A stretch of DNA of 64,000 bases from Mycolicibacterium sediminis (lineage in GTDB: Bacteria > Actinomycetota > Actinomycetes > Mycobacteriales > Mycobacteriaceae): NCBI RefSeq assembly GCF_010731735.1, contig NZ_AP022588.1, positions 2,604,001 through 2,668,000 of the forward strand, read 5' to 3'. Every line of letters starts with the position of its first letter. The first letter of the stretch is position 1. The translations under genes and the position numbers were made by a program. Of the stretch, positions 8,257 through 18,195 are shown in pieces. Below the pieces are notes generated by a model. The model was not told the origin of the DNA. It made no database searches and saw only the letters and a program-made list of their open reading frames with translations.

Positions 8257-8910
8257 ATGACTTCCTCGCAGCCGCTGGACCTCACCGTCGACGAACTCCT
8301 GACCACCACCCGGTCGGTGCGCAAGCGTCTCGACCTGGAGCGTCCGGTCCCGCGCGAGATCATCACCGAGTGCCTCGAACTGGCACTTCAGGCGCCGACG
8401 GGCTCCAACACCCAGGGCTGGCAGTTCGTGTTCGTCGACGACCCGGAGAAGAAGAAGGCGATCGCCGACATCTACCGCACCAACGCCACGCCGTACCTCG
8501 ACGCCGAGAAGCCCACGTACGGCGACAGCCGCGACGAGCGCACGCCGCTGGTCATCGACTCCGCCAAGTACCTCAACGACCACCTGCACGAGGTGCCGGC
8601 CATGATGATCCCCTGCCTCGAGGGTCGCCCGGACGGCGCGTCCGCCAGCCAGAGCGCCGGATACTGGGGTTCGCTCCTGCCCGCGGCGTGGAGCTTCATG
8701 CTGGCGCTGCGCTCACGCGGCCTCGGCTCGGCGTGGACCACGCTGCACCTGGTCGGCGACGGCGAGAAGCAGGCCGCCGAGATCCTCGGGATCCCCTTCG
8801 ACAAGTACGCCCAGGGTGGGCTGTTCCCGATCGCCTACACCAAGGGCACCGACTTCAAGAAGGCCAAGCGCCTGCCCGCCGAGCAGCTCAGCCACTGGAA
8901 CACCTGGTAG
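8257..8910 (+). CDS. Nitroreductase-family FMN oxidoreductase (Rv3368c-like)
   Basis: A 217-residue nitroreductase-fold protein. The FMN phosphate-binding arginines are in TTRSVRKRLD (about residue 20), and the conserved APTGSNTQGWQF loop (about 46-57) contacts the flavin. A second glycine-rich segment near the C-terminus (GLFPIAYTKGTDFKKAKR) completes the fold. Family members are FMN-dependent, NAD(P)H-using dimers that reduce nitroaromatics or quinones; the physiological substrate is unknown. Its place right after dnaE2 is the same as that of Rv3368c in M. tuberculosis. It is convergent with trmL, the two stop codons abutting at 8910/8911 with no terminator between them. Confidence 0.9.
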   Translation: MTSSQPLDLTVDELLTTTRSVRKRLDLERPVPREIITECLELALQAPTGSNTQGWQFVFVDDPEKKKAIADIYRTNATPYLDAEKPTYGDSRDERTPLVIDSAKYLNDHLHEVPAMMIPCLEGRPDGASASQSAGYWGSLLPAAWSFMLALRSRGLGSAWTTLHLVGDGEKQAAEILGIPFDKYAQGGLFPIAYTKGTDFKKAKRLPAEQLSHWNTW

Positions 8911-9375
8911 TCACACCGCGCCGGTGAAGCCCTGCTGTCGCCACGCCTCGTAGGCCGCGACGGCCGCGGCGTTCGACAGGTTCAGCGACCGCCTGCCGTC
9001 GAGCATGGGGATGCGGACCCGCTCGGTGACGTGCGGGTCGGCCAGCGTCTCCGGGAGGAGTCCCGTGGGCTCGGGCCCGAACATCAGGACGTCGCCGGGT
9101 TCGTACCGGACCGAGGCGAACGACGTCGTGGCATGCGCCGTGAACGCGAACACCCGCGCGGGCATCAGTCGCGCCCACGCGGCGTCGAGGTCGGCGTGCA
9201 CGGTCACCGACGCGAGGTCGTGGTAATCGAGTCCGGCCCGGCGCAGCTTCGGCTCCGAGAGGTCGAAGCCGAGCGGCTCGACCAGATGCAGCTCGCATCC
9301 GGTTGCGGCCACCATGCGGATGGCGTTGCCGGTATTCGGCGCGATGCGCGGCGACACGAACAGCACGTTGAACAT
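8911..9375 (-). CDS. trmL: tRNA (cytidine/uridine-34 2'-O)-methyltransferase TrmL (SpoU family)
   Basis: A 154-residue single-domain SPOUT methyltransferase, very close in length and motifs to E. coli TrmL (about 157). Motif 1 is PNTGNAIRMVAATGCELHLVEPLGF, motif 2 is MFGPEPTGL, and motif 3 is RIPMLDGRRSLNLSNAAAVAAYEAWRQ, whose N-L-S-N forms part of the SAM-binding trefoil knot. TrmL methylates the ribose of the wobble nucleotide of tRNA-Leu isoacceptors using SAM. The open frame continues 60 codons upstream, but the Met at 9375 (MFNVLFVSP) is where all family similarity begins. It corresponds to Rv3366 (spoU) in M. tuberculosis. Confidence 0.93.
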   Translation of the reverse strand: MFNVLFVSPRIAPNTGNAIRMVAATGCELHLVEPLGFDLSEPKLRRAGLDYHDLASVTVHADLDAAWARLMPARVFAFTAHATTSFASVRYEPGDVLMFGPEPTGLLPETLADPHVTERVRIPMLDGRRSLNLSNAAAVAAYEAWRQQGFTGAV

Positions 9376-9608
9376 CGGACGATGATGCACGGACCCGTGT
9401 GTCCGCTCTGCACACGAACTGGCAACGGGCCGGTCACGAACTCTGCCGCCCGCCTGACAATTGTGGAAACGGCTGGTGATCGCTGTCATACTCACAGACA
9501 TTGCCGGGCGGATGGCGCCTGCCCCTCGAGAGGGCGAAGAGCTTCGGGAAGTCACATGAGCGACACGCGATCACACGGCCGACCGGCCCGCACCACGGCC
9601 GGTTCGTG

Positions 9609-12326
9609 ATGACGTCGGCTGTGCGTGATCCCGCATCGGGCGGACCGGCGAAACGCCCCCCGCGATGGTCGATCAGCAACTGGCCGGTCGGGTGGAAGGT
9701 CTTCGCGATCGTCCTGGTGCCGCTGCTCCTGGCCGGCGCCTTCGGCGGGTTGCGGATCCAGTCCGGCTGGAGCGAGGCGAACGGTCTCCGGTTGGCCGCC
9801 GACCGCGCCGACATGGTGCCCGCGATCTCCGACTACACGGGCGCGCTCGAAGCCGCCCTGCTCGCCAATTCGACCGGGGGAGACGCGCAGTCGGCGATCA
9901 CCGCGTTCGACGGCGCCAAGGGGGACCTCCGCAGTCAGCTCGAGGCCACCGACGTCGTGCCGGACGTCGCCGACGGGGTGACCTCACTGCTCGACGACGG
10001 GCAGGCGCTGCTCGATCAGGTCGCGGCCAACGGCATCGGTCTCCGCGACCGCGTCACCACCTACGCGCCCATCCTGCTCACCGCCGAGGACGCCGTGAAC
10101 GGGTCTGTCCGCGTCGACGACGAACGCATCCGCGCCGAGACGCTCGGGCTGTCCCGGGCGATGGGCGCGCGCGGCCAGATGATGATGCAGCAGCTGCTGG
10201 TCAACCTGGGCGGCGACATCCCCGAACCCGAACTGCGCACGTCGATGATCACGCTGGCGGGCACCGAGCCGTCGACGCTGTTCGGCATGGCCCAGGTGCT
10301 CGGCGTCGGCTCACCCGACGCGGAACGCCTCCAGGCCGAGATGGTCAAGCGGATGGCGCTGATGTCGGACCCCGCCGTGCCGCTGGTCGCCAACCCCGAG
10401 ATGACCGAGTCGATCCGGGCGACCAACGACATCGCACTGCAGGTGATCGACCGGTCCACCTCGGCCGTCACGACCGCTGTGGGCGACGAGGCCGCGACGC
10501 AGCGCAGCGCGGCCATCCGCGACTCCGTGATCGTCGGCGCCGCCCTGCTGATCGCCCTGCTCCTGGTGGCCCTGGTGGCGCGCACCCTGGTCCGCCCGCT
10601 GCGGCGACTGCGCGACGGTGCCCTGAGGGTCGCGCACGAGGACCTGGCGCGCGAACTCGAACGGCTGCGCGCGGGTGAGGATCCCGGCGCCCTGCAGCCG
10701 CTGCCGGTGTACACCACCGAGGAGATCGGACAGGTCGCGCACGCCGTCGACGAGCTGCACGAGCAGGCGCTGATGCTGGCCGGCGAGCAGTCGCGACTAC
10801 AGGTCCAGGTCGGCGACATGTTCGAGACGCTGTCCCGCCGGAGCCGGTCGCTGGTCGATCAGCAGCTCTCGCTCATCGACCGGTTGGAGCGCAACGAGGA
10901 CGATCCGGAACGCCTGCAGAGCCTGTTCCGCCTCGACCACCTCGCCGCCCGGATGCGTCGCAACGGCGCCAACCTCCTGGTGCTCTCCGGCGCCCAGGTG
11001 CCCCGCGACCAGGTCGAGCCGGTGCCCGTCGCCGCACTGATCGACGCCGCCGCCTCGGAGGTCGAGGACTACACGCGCATCGTCACCTCCGAGGTGCCCG
11101 AGAGCGAGGTGGTCGGCGAGGTGGCCGGTGACCTCGTGCACCTGCTGGCCGAGCTGCTCGACAACGCGCTGCGCTACTCACCGCCGAACTCCCAGGTGCG
11201 GGTGTCGGCCGTGCACACCGGCAACGGCGGGCTCGTGCTCGAGGTCGGCGACGCGGGGCTCGGGATGACCGAGGCGGACCTGCGCGTCGCGAACACCCGC
11301 CTGCAGTCCGGCGGCGAGGTCAACCCGTACACCGCACGTCACATGGGGCTCTTCGTGGTCGGCAGGCTCGCCGCCCAGCACGGTCTCGTGGTCCGGCTGC
11401 GCAGCACCATCGCCGGCGACCAGAGTTCGGGCACGACGGCCGGGGTGTACGTGCCCGCCGAACTGCTGCTGCGCGGTGGGGTGCCCGTCGCGGCCGAGCC
11501 ATCCGACCACGGCGCGGTGACCGAGAACATCCCCGTGCAGGCCCCGCCCCGCATGGCGCCGCCGCTCCCCTCGGCGCCACCCGACCCCGACCCCGTCGAG
11601 CGGCCCACCGCCGAGGCGGTCCCGGTGTCCTTCCTGCCGCAGCGCAGCCCCGGTGCGAGCGGGATCTCCGACATCCCGTCCGGCCCGCCCGGCTTCACCG
11701 AACTCGCGCCCGTCGCCAGGCGCGAGCAGCGGCGGCCCGAGCAGGACGACTGGCCCGAGGACACGTGGCCCGAGGAGTACGTCCCTGCCCGGTCGGCGCC
11801 CTACGTCGAGCCGCCGCGGCAGGCTCCAACCGACACCTCGGCGTTCTTCGCCTCACGGGGTCAGGCCGCCGAGAGGCACGACGAGGTCGACGTGCCGCCG
11901 GCCGAGCCCGCGGCCCGGGCACCCGACGAGGGCGACGGCAGCATCTTCTCGACGATGCTGTCCGAGTGGCTGATCGACGATCCCAACGACCTGGCCCAAA
12001 GCACCGACCTCGACTGGCAGACCGTGTGGGACAAGGGCTGGTCCGCCGCGGCGGCCGCCGAGCAGGCACCCGTCGCCGAGCACACCGAGGAGGGGCTGCC
12101 GGTGCGACAGCCTGGTGCTCGACTGGTGCCCGGAGCCGCCGACGATCAGGACGATCGCCCCGACGGGCCGACGAACGGCTTCGGCAACGGCGCCGCCCAT
12201 CCGATCGACCACCCGCAGCCCGCACGCGATCCCGAGGCCGTCCGCGCGAGCATGAGCAGCCACTTCGGCGGCGTGCACGCCGGGCGTAGCCGCGTCCGCG
12301 AGAGCAGGGAGACAGACCGCGAATGA
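9609..12326 (+). CDS. NIT-domain membrane sensor histidine kinase (Rv3365c / CvnA type)
   Basis: A 905-residue sensor at the head of a conservon-type operon. In order: TM1 (about residues 29-48), an extracellular nitrate/nitrite-sensing-like helical domain (50-300), TM2 (307-327), HAMP (328-400), then a HATPase_c domain with the N box around D518-N519 and the G1 box DAGLGM at D548. The region before the ATPase ([19 protein letters not shown]) lacks a canonical phospho-accepting histidine, as is common in this family. A Pro/Glu-rich tail fills 590-905. Start ATG at 9609 is preferred over earlier in-frame options. The stop overlaps the roadblock gene by ATGA. Signal and output are unknown; an MglA-like GTPase system is expected downstream. 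Confidence 0.9.
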   Translation: MTSAVRDPASGGPAKRPPRWSISNWPVGWKVFAIVLVPLLLAGAFGGLRIQSGWSEANGLRLAADRADMVPAISDYTGALEAALLANSTGGDAQSAITAFDGAKGDLRSQLEATDVVPDVADGVTSLLDDGQALLDQVAANGIGLRDRVTTYAPILLTAEDAVNGSVRVDDERIRAETLGLSRAMGARGQMMMQQLLVNLGGDIPEPELRTSMITLAGTEPSTLFGMAQVLGVGSPDAERLQAEMVKRMALMSDPAVPLVANPEMTESIRATNDIALQVIDRSTSAVTTAVGDEAATQRSAAIRDSVIVGAALLIALLLVALVARTLVRPLRRLRDGALRVAHEDLARELERLRAGEDPGALQPLPVYTTEEIGQVAHAVDELHEQALMLAGEQSRLQVQVGDMFETLSRRSRSLVDQQLSLIDRLERNEDDPERLQSLFRLDHLAARMRRNGANLLVLSGAQVPRDQVEPVPVAALIDAAASEVEDYTRIVTSEVPESEVVGEVAGDLVHLLAELLDNALRYSPPNSQVRVSAVHTGNGGLVLEVGDAGLGMTEADLRVANTRLQSGGEVNPYTARHMGLFVVGRLAAQHGLVVRLRSTIAGDQSSGTTAGVYVPAELLLRGGVPVAAEPSDHGAVTENIPVQAPPRMAPPLPSAPPDPDPVERPTAEAVPVSFLPQRSPGASGISDIPSGPPGFTELAPVARREQRRPEQDDWPEDTWPEEYVPARSAPYVEPPRQAPTDTSAFFASRGQAAERHDEVDVPPAEPAARAPDEGDGSIFSTMLSEWLIDDPNDLAQSTDLDWQTVWDKGWSAAAAAEQAPVAEHTEEGLPVRQPGARLVPGAADDQDDRPDGPTNGFGNGAAHPIDHPQPARDPEAVRASMSSHFGGVHAGRSRVRESRETDRE

Positions 12327-12730
12327 CCCGTCCCGTCCCGCGTGAATCGCTCGACTGGCTGGTGGCCAGATTCGCCGACGAGGTGTCCGGTGTATCGCAC
12401 GCCATCCTGGTGTCGGCCGACGGACTGCTGATGGCGTCCAGCGCGCACATGCCGGGGGAGCGGGCCGACCAACTGGCGGCGGTGTCGTCCGGGCTGGCGA
12501 GCCTGTCGGCGGGCGCGGCGCAGCTGTTCGACGGCGGGTACGTCCTGCAGTCGGTCGTCGAGATGGAGAACGGCTACCTCCTGCTGATGCGGGTCGGCGA
12601 CGGGTCACACCTCGCGACGCTCGCGACCAGGTCGTGCGACATCGGTCAGATCGGTTACGAGATGGCGATCCTGGTCGAGCGGGTCGGCACCGTCATCCAG
12701 TCGGCGCGGCGCACCGCGCAGCGATCGTGA
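12323..12730 (+). CDS. Roadblock/LC7-domain protein (Rv3364c / CvnB type)
   Basis: A 135-residue roadblock/LC7 domain protein with the typical pattern [30 protein letters not shown] followed by a helix and a second sheet ([31 protein letters not shown]). Roadblock proteins act as scaffolds or GTPase-activating partners for MglA-like GTPases. It overlaps the kinase by four bases (ATGA) and is followed six bases later by the DUF742 gene, so it belongs to a translationally coupled operon. M. tuberculosis Rv3364c is the positional equivalent. Confidence 0.92.
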   Translation: MTRPVPRESLDWLVARFADEVSGVSHAILVSADGLLMASSAHMPGERADQLAAVSSGLASLSAGAAQLFDGGYVLQSVVEMENGYLLLMRVGDGSHLATLATRSCDIGQIGYEMAILVERVGTVIQSARRTAQRS

Positions 12731-12736
12731 GCCGGC

Positions 12737-13111
12737 GTGGATTCATGGGAGCCCAGGGAACCGCAGCCTGAGGCGAGCCTGGTCCGGCCCTACGTCCTGA
12801 CCGCCGGGCGCACCAGCCCGCGCGTCGACCTACCGCTCGAGGCGCCCGTCGAGACCGTCGACGCCGGGACGGACACGCACCGTCAGGTCAACGACGTCAG
12901 CGCCAGAATTCTCCGTCTCGCGACCGACGGCCCGTCCGTCGCGGAGATCGCGGCGCGTCTCTCGATTCCCCTCGGTGTCGCGCGCGTGCTCATCGGAGAT
13001 CTCGTGGTGCAGGGGTATCTTCGGGTGCACGCGACGCTGTCCGACACGGCGACCACGGACGAACGACGAGAACTCATAGGGAGGACGCTGCGTGGCCTAC
13101 GGGCACTCTGA
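12737..13111 (+). CDS. DUF742 protein (Rv3363c / CvnC type)
   Basis: A 124-residue DUF742 protein. The LVRPYVLTAGRT motif near the N-terminus and the C-terminal winged-helix-like segment (ISARILRLATDGPSVAEIAARLSIPLGVARVLIGDLVVQGYL, here starting VSARIL) define the family. It sits in the invariable order kinase, roadblock, DUF742, GTPase. Biochemical role unproven; it probably bridges kinase and GTPase. The GTG start at 12737 is six bases after the roadblock stop, and its 3' end overlaps the GTPase gene by 20 bases. Confidence 0.9.
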   Translation: MDSWEPREPQPEASLVRPYVLTAGRTSPRVDLPLEAPVETVDAGTDTHRQVNDVSARILRLATDGPSVAEIAARLSIPLGVARVLIGDLVVQGYLRVHATLSDTATTDERRELIGRTLRGLRAL

Positions 13112-13673
13112 GCCCCAGCGCTCCTCGGCTACGAAGATCGTCATCTCCGGCGGCTTCGGCGCCGGCAAGACGACCTTCGTGGGCGCCGTCTCGGAGATCA
13201 TGCCGCTGCGCACGGAGGCCATCGTCACCACGGCCTCGTCCGGGCTCGACGGCCTCGACGCGACGCCGGACAAGAACACCACCACCGTCGCGATGGACTT
13301 CGGCCGCATCACCCTCGCCGACGACCTGGTGCTCTACCTGTTCGGGACGCCCGGGCAGCGGCGCTTCTGGTTCATGTGGGACGACCTGGTCCGCGGCGCC
13401 ATCGGAGCGATCATCCTCGTCGACGTCCGCCGTCTGCAGGACAGCTTCGCCGCCGTCGACTTCTTCGAGGCCCGCGGACTGCCGTTCATCGTGGCGGTCA
13501 ACGAGTTCGACGACGCCCCGCGTCACCCCGGGTTCGCCGTGCGAAAGGCGCTCGCGCTACCCGACCACGTTCCCGTCGTGGGAGTGGACGCTCGGGACCG
13601 GCAGTCGGCGCGGGCCGCTCTGATCACCGTCGCCGAGTACGCACTGACGAGCCTGACGGCGTCATCGCACTGA
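13092..13673 (+). CDS. Small Ras-like GTPase (Rv3362c / CvnD / MfpB type)
   Basis: A 193-residue MglA/CvnD-type GTPase. The P-loop GGFGAGKTT covers residues 20-28. The switch II motif is GTPGQRRFWFMW, with proline where Ras has glycine context, and the G4 motif is N-E-F-D rather than the classical NKxD. The protein cycles between GTP and GDP states under control of the upstream roadblock and kinase. The GTG start lies inside the 3' end of DUF742. Only one base separates its stop from the mfpA GTG, and in other mycobacteria this GTPase (MfpB) has been linked to MfpA action on gyrase, as I recall. Confidence 0.92.
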   Translation: MAYGHSEPQRSSATKIVISGGFGAGKTTFVGAVSEIMPLRTEAIVTTASSGLDGLDATPDKNTTTVAMDFGRITLADDLVLYLFGTPGQRRFWFMWDDLVRGAIGAIILVDVRRLQDSFAAVDFFEARGLPFIVAVNEFDDAPRHPGFAVRKALALPDHVPVVGVDARDRQSARAALITVAEYALTSLTASSH

Positions 13674-13674
13674 C

Positions 13675-14241
13675 GTGGCGGATTCCCATGCCGACGACGT
13701 GTGGGTCGACCGCGAGTTCGTCGGGCACGACTTCCGCGGCGAGGACCTGAGCCGGATCCGCACCGAGCGGGTCGTCTTCACCGACTGCGACTTCGGCGGT
13801 GTCGACCTCACCGAGTCGGAGCACCTGGGCTCGGCGTTCCGCAACTGCGACTTCCGTCGGGCCTCGCTGCTGCACGGCGTGTTTCGGCAGTGCTCCCTGC
13901 TGGGGTCGGTCTTCACGGACACCCGGTTCCGCCCCATCACGCTGGCCGAGGTCGATCTGAGCCTGACCGTGCTCGGTGGCTGCGACCTCCAGAAGGTGGA
14001 CCTCAGCGACTGCCGGCTGCGCGAGGCGAGCCTCGTGGGCGCCGACCTCCGCAAGGCGGTGCTGCGCCGCGCCGACCTCACCGGTGCCCGCACGCAGGAC
14101 GCGAAGTTCGAGGAGGCCGACCTGCGCGGCGCGCGCGTCGACGCCACGTTCTGGACGACGGCGAAGATCCGCGGCGCCAAGGTCGACGTCGACCAGGCGA
14201 TCGCCTACGCCGTGGCGCACGCGCTGGTCATCGGCGACTGA
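13675..14241 (+). CDS. mfpA: Pentapeptide repeat protein MfpA, gyrase-protecting
   Basis: A 188-residue pentapeptide repeat protein whose A(D/N)LXX-type repeats form a right-handed quadrilateral beta-helix that mimics B-DNA. Repeats such as FRGEDLS, FTDCDFGGVDL, ADLRKAVLRRADLTGAR and ADLRGARVD run almost the whole length, and a C-terminal helix (DVDQAIAYAVAHAL) matches the dimerisation module of M. tuberculosis MfpA (183 residues). MfpA binds DNA gyrase and lowers fluoroquinolone susceptibility in mycobacteria. The GTG start follows the GTPase stop after one base, so it is the fifth gene of the conservon operon. The stop directly abuts the convergent ABC transporter stop. Confidence 0.95.
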   Translation: MADSHADDVWVDREFVGHDFRGEDLSRIRTERVVFTDCDFGGVDLTESEHLGSAFRNCDFRRASLLHGVFRQCSLLGSVFTDTRFRPITLAEVDLSLTVLGGCDLQKVDLSDCRLREASLVGADLRKAVLRRADLTGARTQDAKFEEADLRGARVDATFWTTAKIRGAKVDVDQAIAYAVAHALVIGD

Positions 14242-16902
14242 CTAGCCGGACTTGAGCCGGATCTTGAACCGCACGAAGCACAGATAGAAGATCGACAGGC
14301 CGCCCAGCATCGCCATGTCGAGGATCCAGGCGCCCGAGTCGTGCTTCCAGTGGGAGTCGTCGGGCATGATCGGCGGCTTCACCATGTCGGTGACCCCCAC
14401 CGTCGACGCGGTCGCGGCGAACCCCCAGCGAGCGGGCGTCACCCACGACATCTGGTCGAGCGGGGCCCGGCCCGTGACCGGGATCAGGCCGCCGGAGAAC
14501 ACCAGCTGAGACATGACCGCCACGACGAGCAGCGGCATGATCTGGTCGCTGGTCCTCGCCAGCGCCGACAGGGCCAGACCGACCGTGGCCGCGCAGATGG
14601 TGGTCGCGGCCATGCCGAGGTACAGCTCGAACGCCGCAGCCGTCTCACTACTGCCCAGCACCACGGCGCCGTTCTTGGGCAACCCGACGCCGATCAGCGT
14701 GATCGCCGTGACGATGCCGGATTGCACGAGCGCGAACACCGAGTAGATGGAGACCTTCGCCAGCAGGTAGGCGGAGGTGGACAGACCCACCGCCTGTTCG
14801 CGCAGGAAGATCGCCCGCTCGCCGATGAGGTCGCGGACGGTCAGCGCGGTGCCCATGAAGATGGCGCCGACGTTGAGCAGCACCAGGACCTGGCCCGGCT
14901 GGTTGGGCGCGTCGCCCACCGGTGAGGGTTGCCCGAAGCCGGTGCTGCCGGGGACCGACAGCGACAGCACGCCCATGATGAACGGGAGCACCGCCAGGAA
15001 GATGAAGTAACCCCGGTCGGAGACGATGAGCCGCATCTGCCGTCGCGCGATCGTCCAGAACTGGCGCATCACGCTGGTGGCGGCGGGACTGCCGAGGTCG
15101 GCGGGTTGCTCCGCCGGTGGCGCGGGCGGCGGCGGACCGTTGATCTCCAGGTAGCGCCTGCTGGCCGCGTCGGGATCGCCGGCGACCGTGCTGAAGATGT
15201 CGGCCCAGTTGGTGGTGCCCAGCTGCGCGCCGATCTGGTCGGGCGGGCCACAGAACGCCGTCTTGCCGCCCGGCGCGAGGAGCAGCACCTGGTCGCACAC
15301 GTCGAGGTAGGTCAGCGAGTGCGTGACGACGAGGACCACGCGGCCCGCGTCGGCGAGCTGGCGCAGCATCGTCATGACCTGGCGGTCGAGCGCGGGATCC
15401 AGACCCGAGGTCGGCTCGTCGAGGATCAGCAGCGATGGGCCGGTGAGGAGTTCGAGTGCGACCGACGCGCGCTTGCGCTGGCCGCCGGAGAGCTTGTCGA
15501 CGCGGGTCTCGAGGTGCTTGGTCATCTCGAGTTCCTCGAGGACCTGCATGACGACGTGCTCGCGGTCCTCCTTGGTGGTGTCCGGGGGGAGCCGGAGTTC
15601 CGCGGCGTACATCAGGGCCTGCTTGACCGTGAGCTGGCCGTGCACCACGTCGTCCTGCGGCACCATGCCGATTCGGGAGCGGAGCGAGGCGTACTCGGAG
15701 TGGATGTCGTGACCCTCGAAGGTCACGGTGCCGCTGGTGGGGTGGGTGTAGCCGGCGACGAGCTTCGCGAACGTCGACTTGCCCGCACCGGACGGACCGA
15801 TCACCGCGGTCAGCGTGCCCGTGCGCGCGGCCAGCGAGATGTTGTTCAGCAGCGTCTTGTTGCCCTCGATGGTCCACGTGACGCCGTTGACCTCGAGGCC
15901 GCCGGTCTTCGTCGCCGCGGCCTCGGTCTGGGTGCGGCGGGCCAGGCTGCCGCCGGAGAAGACGAGGTCGACGTTGCCGATCGTGACCACGTCGCCGTCG
16001 CGCAGCAGCGCCGCCTCGACGCGGGTGCCGTTGACGAACGTGCCGTTGATGCTGCGGTTGTCGACGATCTCGGTGCCCGCGGGTGTGAGCACCAGGCTGG
16101 CGTGGTGGCGACCGGCCAGCACGTCGGGGATGACGATGTCGTTGTCGGTCGCGCGACCGATCTTGACCGACCCCGCGGGCGCGTCGGGTGCGCGTCCCGG
16201 CCGCAGGATCTTCATCATGCTCGTGGCGAGGTTGCCCTCGCTCTGCCGCGGCGCGGCAGTGGGACCGAGTCGGGTGACCGGCTCCGCCGACGGTCCCGAG
16301 ATGGGCTGCGACGGCTGCGGCGCGTACCGCTGCTGCTGCGCGCTCGGGTATCCCTGCGGCGCACCGGGATAGCCGGTCTGCGGTCCACTGGGGTAGGCCC
16401 GGCCGCCGCTGGGTGGCGGTGCGGCCGACGGCCCCGACGGGTAGCGCGGCTGCTGTCCCGAGGGGTATCCGCCGCGCGGCGGAGGCATGGTCCCGGGTGG
16501 CATGGTCCCGGGTGGCTGCGTCGGCCAGGAGGCGCTCGGCCGGCCTGCGACGGGCACCGCGGCGGTCGGCGGTGGTGAGCCGACCGCGCCCTGGTGTCGG
16601 CCGACCTCGAAGGACAGCCGGGGGCCGTCGGGATTGCCGATGTTGAGACTGAGGCCGTCGGTGATGTCGACGACGGGGACGCGCTGGCCGTTGACGTAGA
16701 TCCCGTTGAGGGAGCCGTTGTCGATCGCCAGCCAGCGCCCCTGGTCGAATCTGAGGAGCAGGTGCGCCCGAGAGGTCAGCGGGTGGGCGATGCGGATGTC
16801 GGCCCGCAGGTCACGGCCGATCACCACGTCGTTGCCGGCCGCGAAGGTCCGGGCCGACCCGTCGTGGCGAACTGTCAGGGCGGGCGGGGCTGGTCGCGTC
16901 AT
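14242..16902 (-). CDS. FHA-domain ABC transporter, fused ATPase-permease (Rv1747-like)
   Basis: An 886-residue half-transporter resembling M. tuberculosis Rv1747. FHA1 occupies about 1-100 (VVIGRDLRAD, LTSRAHLLL, NGIYVNGQRV). A long Pro/Gly/Gln-rich linker follows, then FHA2 about 240-315 (VKIGRATDND, GRHHASL, SINGTFVNGTRV). The ATPase carries Walker A GPSGAGKST with K375, signature LSGGQRKR and Walker B LLILDEPTSGLD. The C-terminal ABC2-type permease (about 615-880) has six hydrophobic segments. FHA domains bind phosphothreonine, and Ser/Thr kinases (PknF for Rv1747) regulate such exporters. The substrate is probably a cell-envelope lipid or glycan, by family only. A TAGAGT -10 (16911-16916, minus) suggests a nearly leaderless message. 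Confidence 0.93.
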   Translation of the reverse strand: MTRPAPPALTVRHDGSARTFAAGNDVVIGRDLRADIRIAHPLTSRAHLLLRFDQGRWLAIDNGSLNGIYVNGQRVPVVDITDGLSLNIGNPDGPRLSFEVGRHQGAVGSPPPTAAVPVAGRPSASWPTQPPGTMPPGTMPPPRGGYPSGQQPRYPSGPSAAPPPSGGRAYPSGPQTGYPGAPQGYPSAQQQRYAPQPSQPISGPSAEPVTRLGPTAAPRQSEGNLATSMMKILRPGRAPDAPAGSVKIGRATDNDIVIPDVLAGRHHASLVLTPAGTEIVDNRSINGTFVNGTRVEAALLRDGDVVTIGNVDLVFSGGSLARRTQTEAAATKTGGLEVNGVTWTIEGNKTLLNNISLAARTGTLTAVIGPSGAGKSTFAKLVAGYTHPTSGTVTFEGHDIHSEYASLRSRIGMVPQDDVVHGQLTVKQALMYAAELRLPPDTTKEDREHVVMQVLEELEMTKHLETRVDKLSGGQRKRASVALELLTGPSLLILDEPTSGLDPALDRQVMTMLRQLADAGRVVLVVTHSLTYLDVCDQVLLLAPGGKTAFCGPPDQIGAQLGTTNWADIFSTVAGDPDAASRRYLEINGPPPPAPPAEQPADLGSPAATSVMRQFWTIARRQMRLIVSDRGYFIFLAVLPFIMGVLSLSVPGSTGFGQPSPVGDAPNQPGQVLVLLNVGAIFMGTALTVRDLIGERAIFLREQAVGLSTSAYLLAKVSIYSVFALVQSGIVTAITLIGVGLPKNGAVVLGSSETAAAFELYLGMAATTICAATVGLALSALARTSDQIMPLLVVAVMSQLVFSGGLIPVTGRAPLDQMSWVTPARWGFAATASTVGVTDMVKPPIMPDDSHWKHDSGAWILDMAMLGGLSIFYLCFVRFKIRLKSG

Positions 16903-16969
16903 CGGAACCGACTCTATCGGTTGGGGCGTCGTCTCCGTCCGGCCCTCGCCGCGGGTGTCGGGGTGGATC

Positions 16970-18169
16970 TCAGCCGGGCATGCCCGTCACCACGCAGTGG
17001 GTGTGGGTGTAGATGGTGGCCATGCACTTGTTGCAGTGCGTGCACGCCGACCTGACCGAGCGGGCCTCTCCGTCGTCGGCGATGCGGTTGATCAGGTCGG
17101 GCTCGGCGAGCAGGGCGCGTCCCATCGCGACGAAGTCGAATCCCTCGGCCATCGCCAGGTCCATCGTCTCGCGGTTGGTGATGCCGCCGAGCAGGATCAG
17201 CGGCATCGTCAGTTCGGCGCGGAACCGGCGCGCCTTGTCCAGCAGGAACGCCTCGCGGTAGGGGTACTCGCGGAAGAACTTCTTCCCGGTCATCCGGATG
17301 CCCCAGCTCAGCGGGGGCTTGAAGGCGCCGGCGAACTCCTTGATCGGGGCGTCGCCGTGGAAGAGGTACAGCGGGTTGACCAGCGAGCTGCCCGCGGTCA
17401 GTTCCAGTGCGTCGAGTCCGCCGTCCTCCTCGAGCCACTTCGCGGTCTGGATGGACTCGTCCATCGGAATTCCGGCGCGGACCCCGTCGGTCATGTTCAG
17501 TTTTGCGGTGACGGCGATCTGGTCGCCCACCGCGTCCCGGACGGCGCGCACGACGCCGCGGGCGACCTTGGCCCGGTTCTCCAGCGACCCGCCGAACTCG
17601 TCCTTGCGTCGGTTGAGCAGTGGACTGAGGAAGGAACTGGCGAGGTAGTTGTGGCCCAGGTGCACCTCGACGGCGTCGAAGCCGGAGTCGACGGCCAGCC
17701 GGGCGGCGTTGGCGTGGGCCCTGGTCACCTCGGCGATGTCGTCGCGGGTGGCCTTCCTCGCGAAGCGCATCGACAACGGGTTGAAGAACCGCACCGGCGC
17801 GAGGGCAGGCGCCTTGTTGGTCCGGGCGTTGGCGACGGGACCGGCATGCCCGATCTGAGCGCTGATCGCCGCGCCCTCGGCGTGGATCGCGTCGGTCAGG
17901 CGGCGCAGGCCGGGCACGGCCTCGGGCCGCATCCAGATCTGCCATCCGTCGGTGCGTCCGCCCGGCGCCACCGCGCAGTAGGCGACGGTCGTCATGCCCA
18001 CGCCACCCGCGGCGGGAAGCCGGTGATAGTTGATCAGGTCGTCGGTGACCAGTGCGTTCGGGGTGGCTGCCTCGAAGGTCGCGGCCTTGATGATGCGGTT
18101 GCGCAGCGTCACCGGACCCAGCCGGGCTGGGCTGAAGACATCGGTGAACACATTGGGCTGAGTGTTCAT
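16970..18169 (-). CDS. Old-yellow-enzyme family NADH:flavin oxidoreductase (Rv3359-like)
   Basis: A 399-residue TIM-barrel flavoprotein of the OYE/2,4-dienoyl-CoA reductase group. Visible features are [17 protein letters not shown] at the N-terminus, [10 protein letters not shown] (FMN contact), [36 protein letters not shown], here beginning FDAVEVH, and the C-terminal phosphate loop ([16 protein letters not shown]). A cysteine group near the end (C-T-H-C-N-K-C, then C after nine residues) recalls the [4Fe-4S] site of long dienoyl-CoA reductases, although this protein lacks their extra C-terminal FAD/NADH domains. Whether it binds a cluster is unknown. Start ATG at 18169, 26 bases from the divergent folD start. 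Confidence 0.88.
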   Translation of the reverse strand: MNTQPNVFTDVFSPARLGPVTLRNRIIKAATFEAATPNALVTDDLINYHRLPAAGGVGMTTVAYCAVAPGGRTDGWQIWMRPEAVPGLRRLTDAIHAEGAAISAQIGHAGPVANARTNKAPALAPVRFFNPLSMRFARKATRDDIAEVTRAHANAARLAVDSGFDAVEVHLGHNYLASSFLSPLLNRRKDEFGGSLENRAKVARGVVRAVRDAVGDQIAVTAKLNMTDGVRAGIPMDESIQTAKWLEEDGGLDALELTAGSSLVNPLYLFHGDAPIKEFAGAFKPPLSWGIRMTGKKFFREYPYREAFLLDKARRFRAELTMPLILLGGITNRETMDLAMAEGFDFVAMGRALLAEPDLINRIADDGEARSVRSACTHCNKCMATIYTHTHCVVTGMPG

Positions 18170-18183
18170 TCACCGGAGCCTGC

Positions 18184-18189
18184 CACAAT
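18184..18189 (+). promoter_or_regulatory. -10 element of folD (leaderless)
   Basis: CACAAT ends 7 bases before the folD GTG at 18196. The divergent oxidoreductase starts at 18169, so only 26 bases separate the two start codons and neither gene has room for a normal leader. A leaderless folD message is inferred. Confidence 0.4.
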
Positions 18190-18195
18190 GGCCCC

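Noticed and set aside
4975..8589. Very long minus-strand open frame (about 1200 codons) opposite dnaE2
   Set aside because: It is the antisense shadow of a high-GC gene: composition is Arg/His/Gln-rich low complexity and dnaE2 accounts for the region fully. The same applies to long antisense frames opposite icd, the FHA ABC transporter, the aldehyde dehydrogenase, hyuA and dacB/yhjD.
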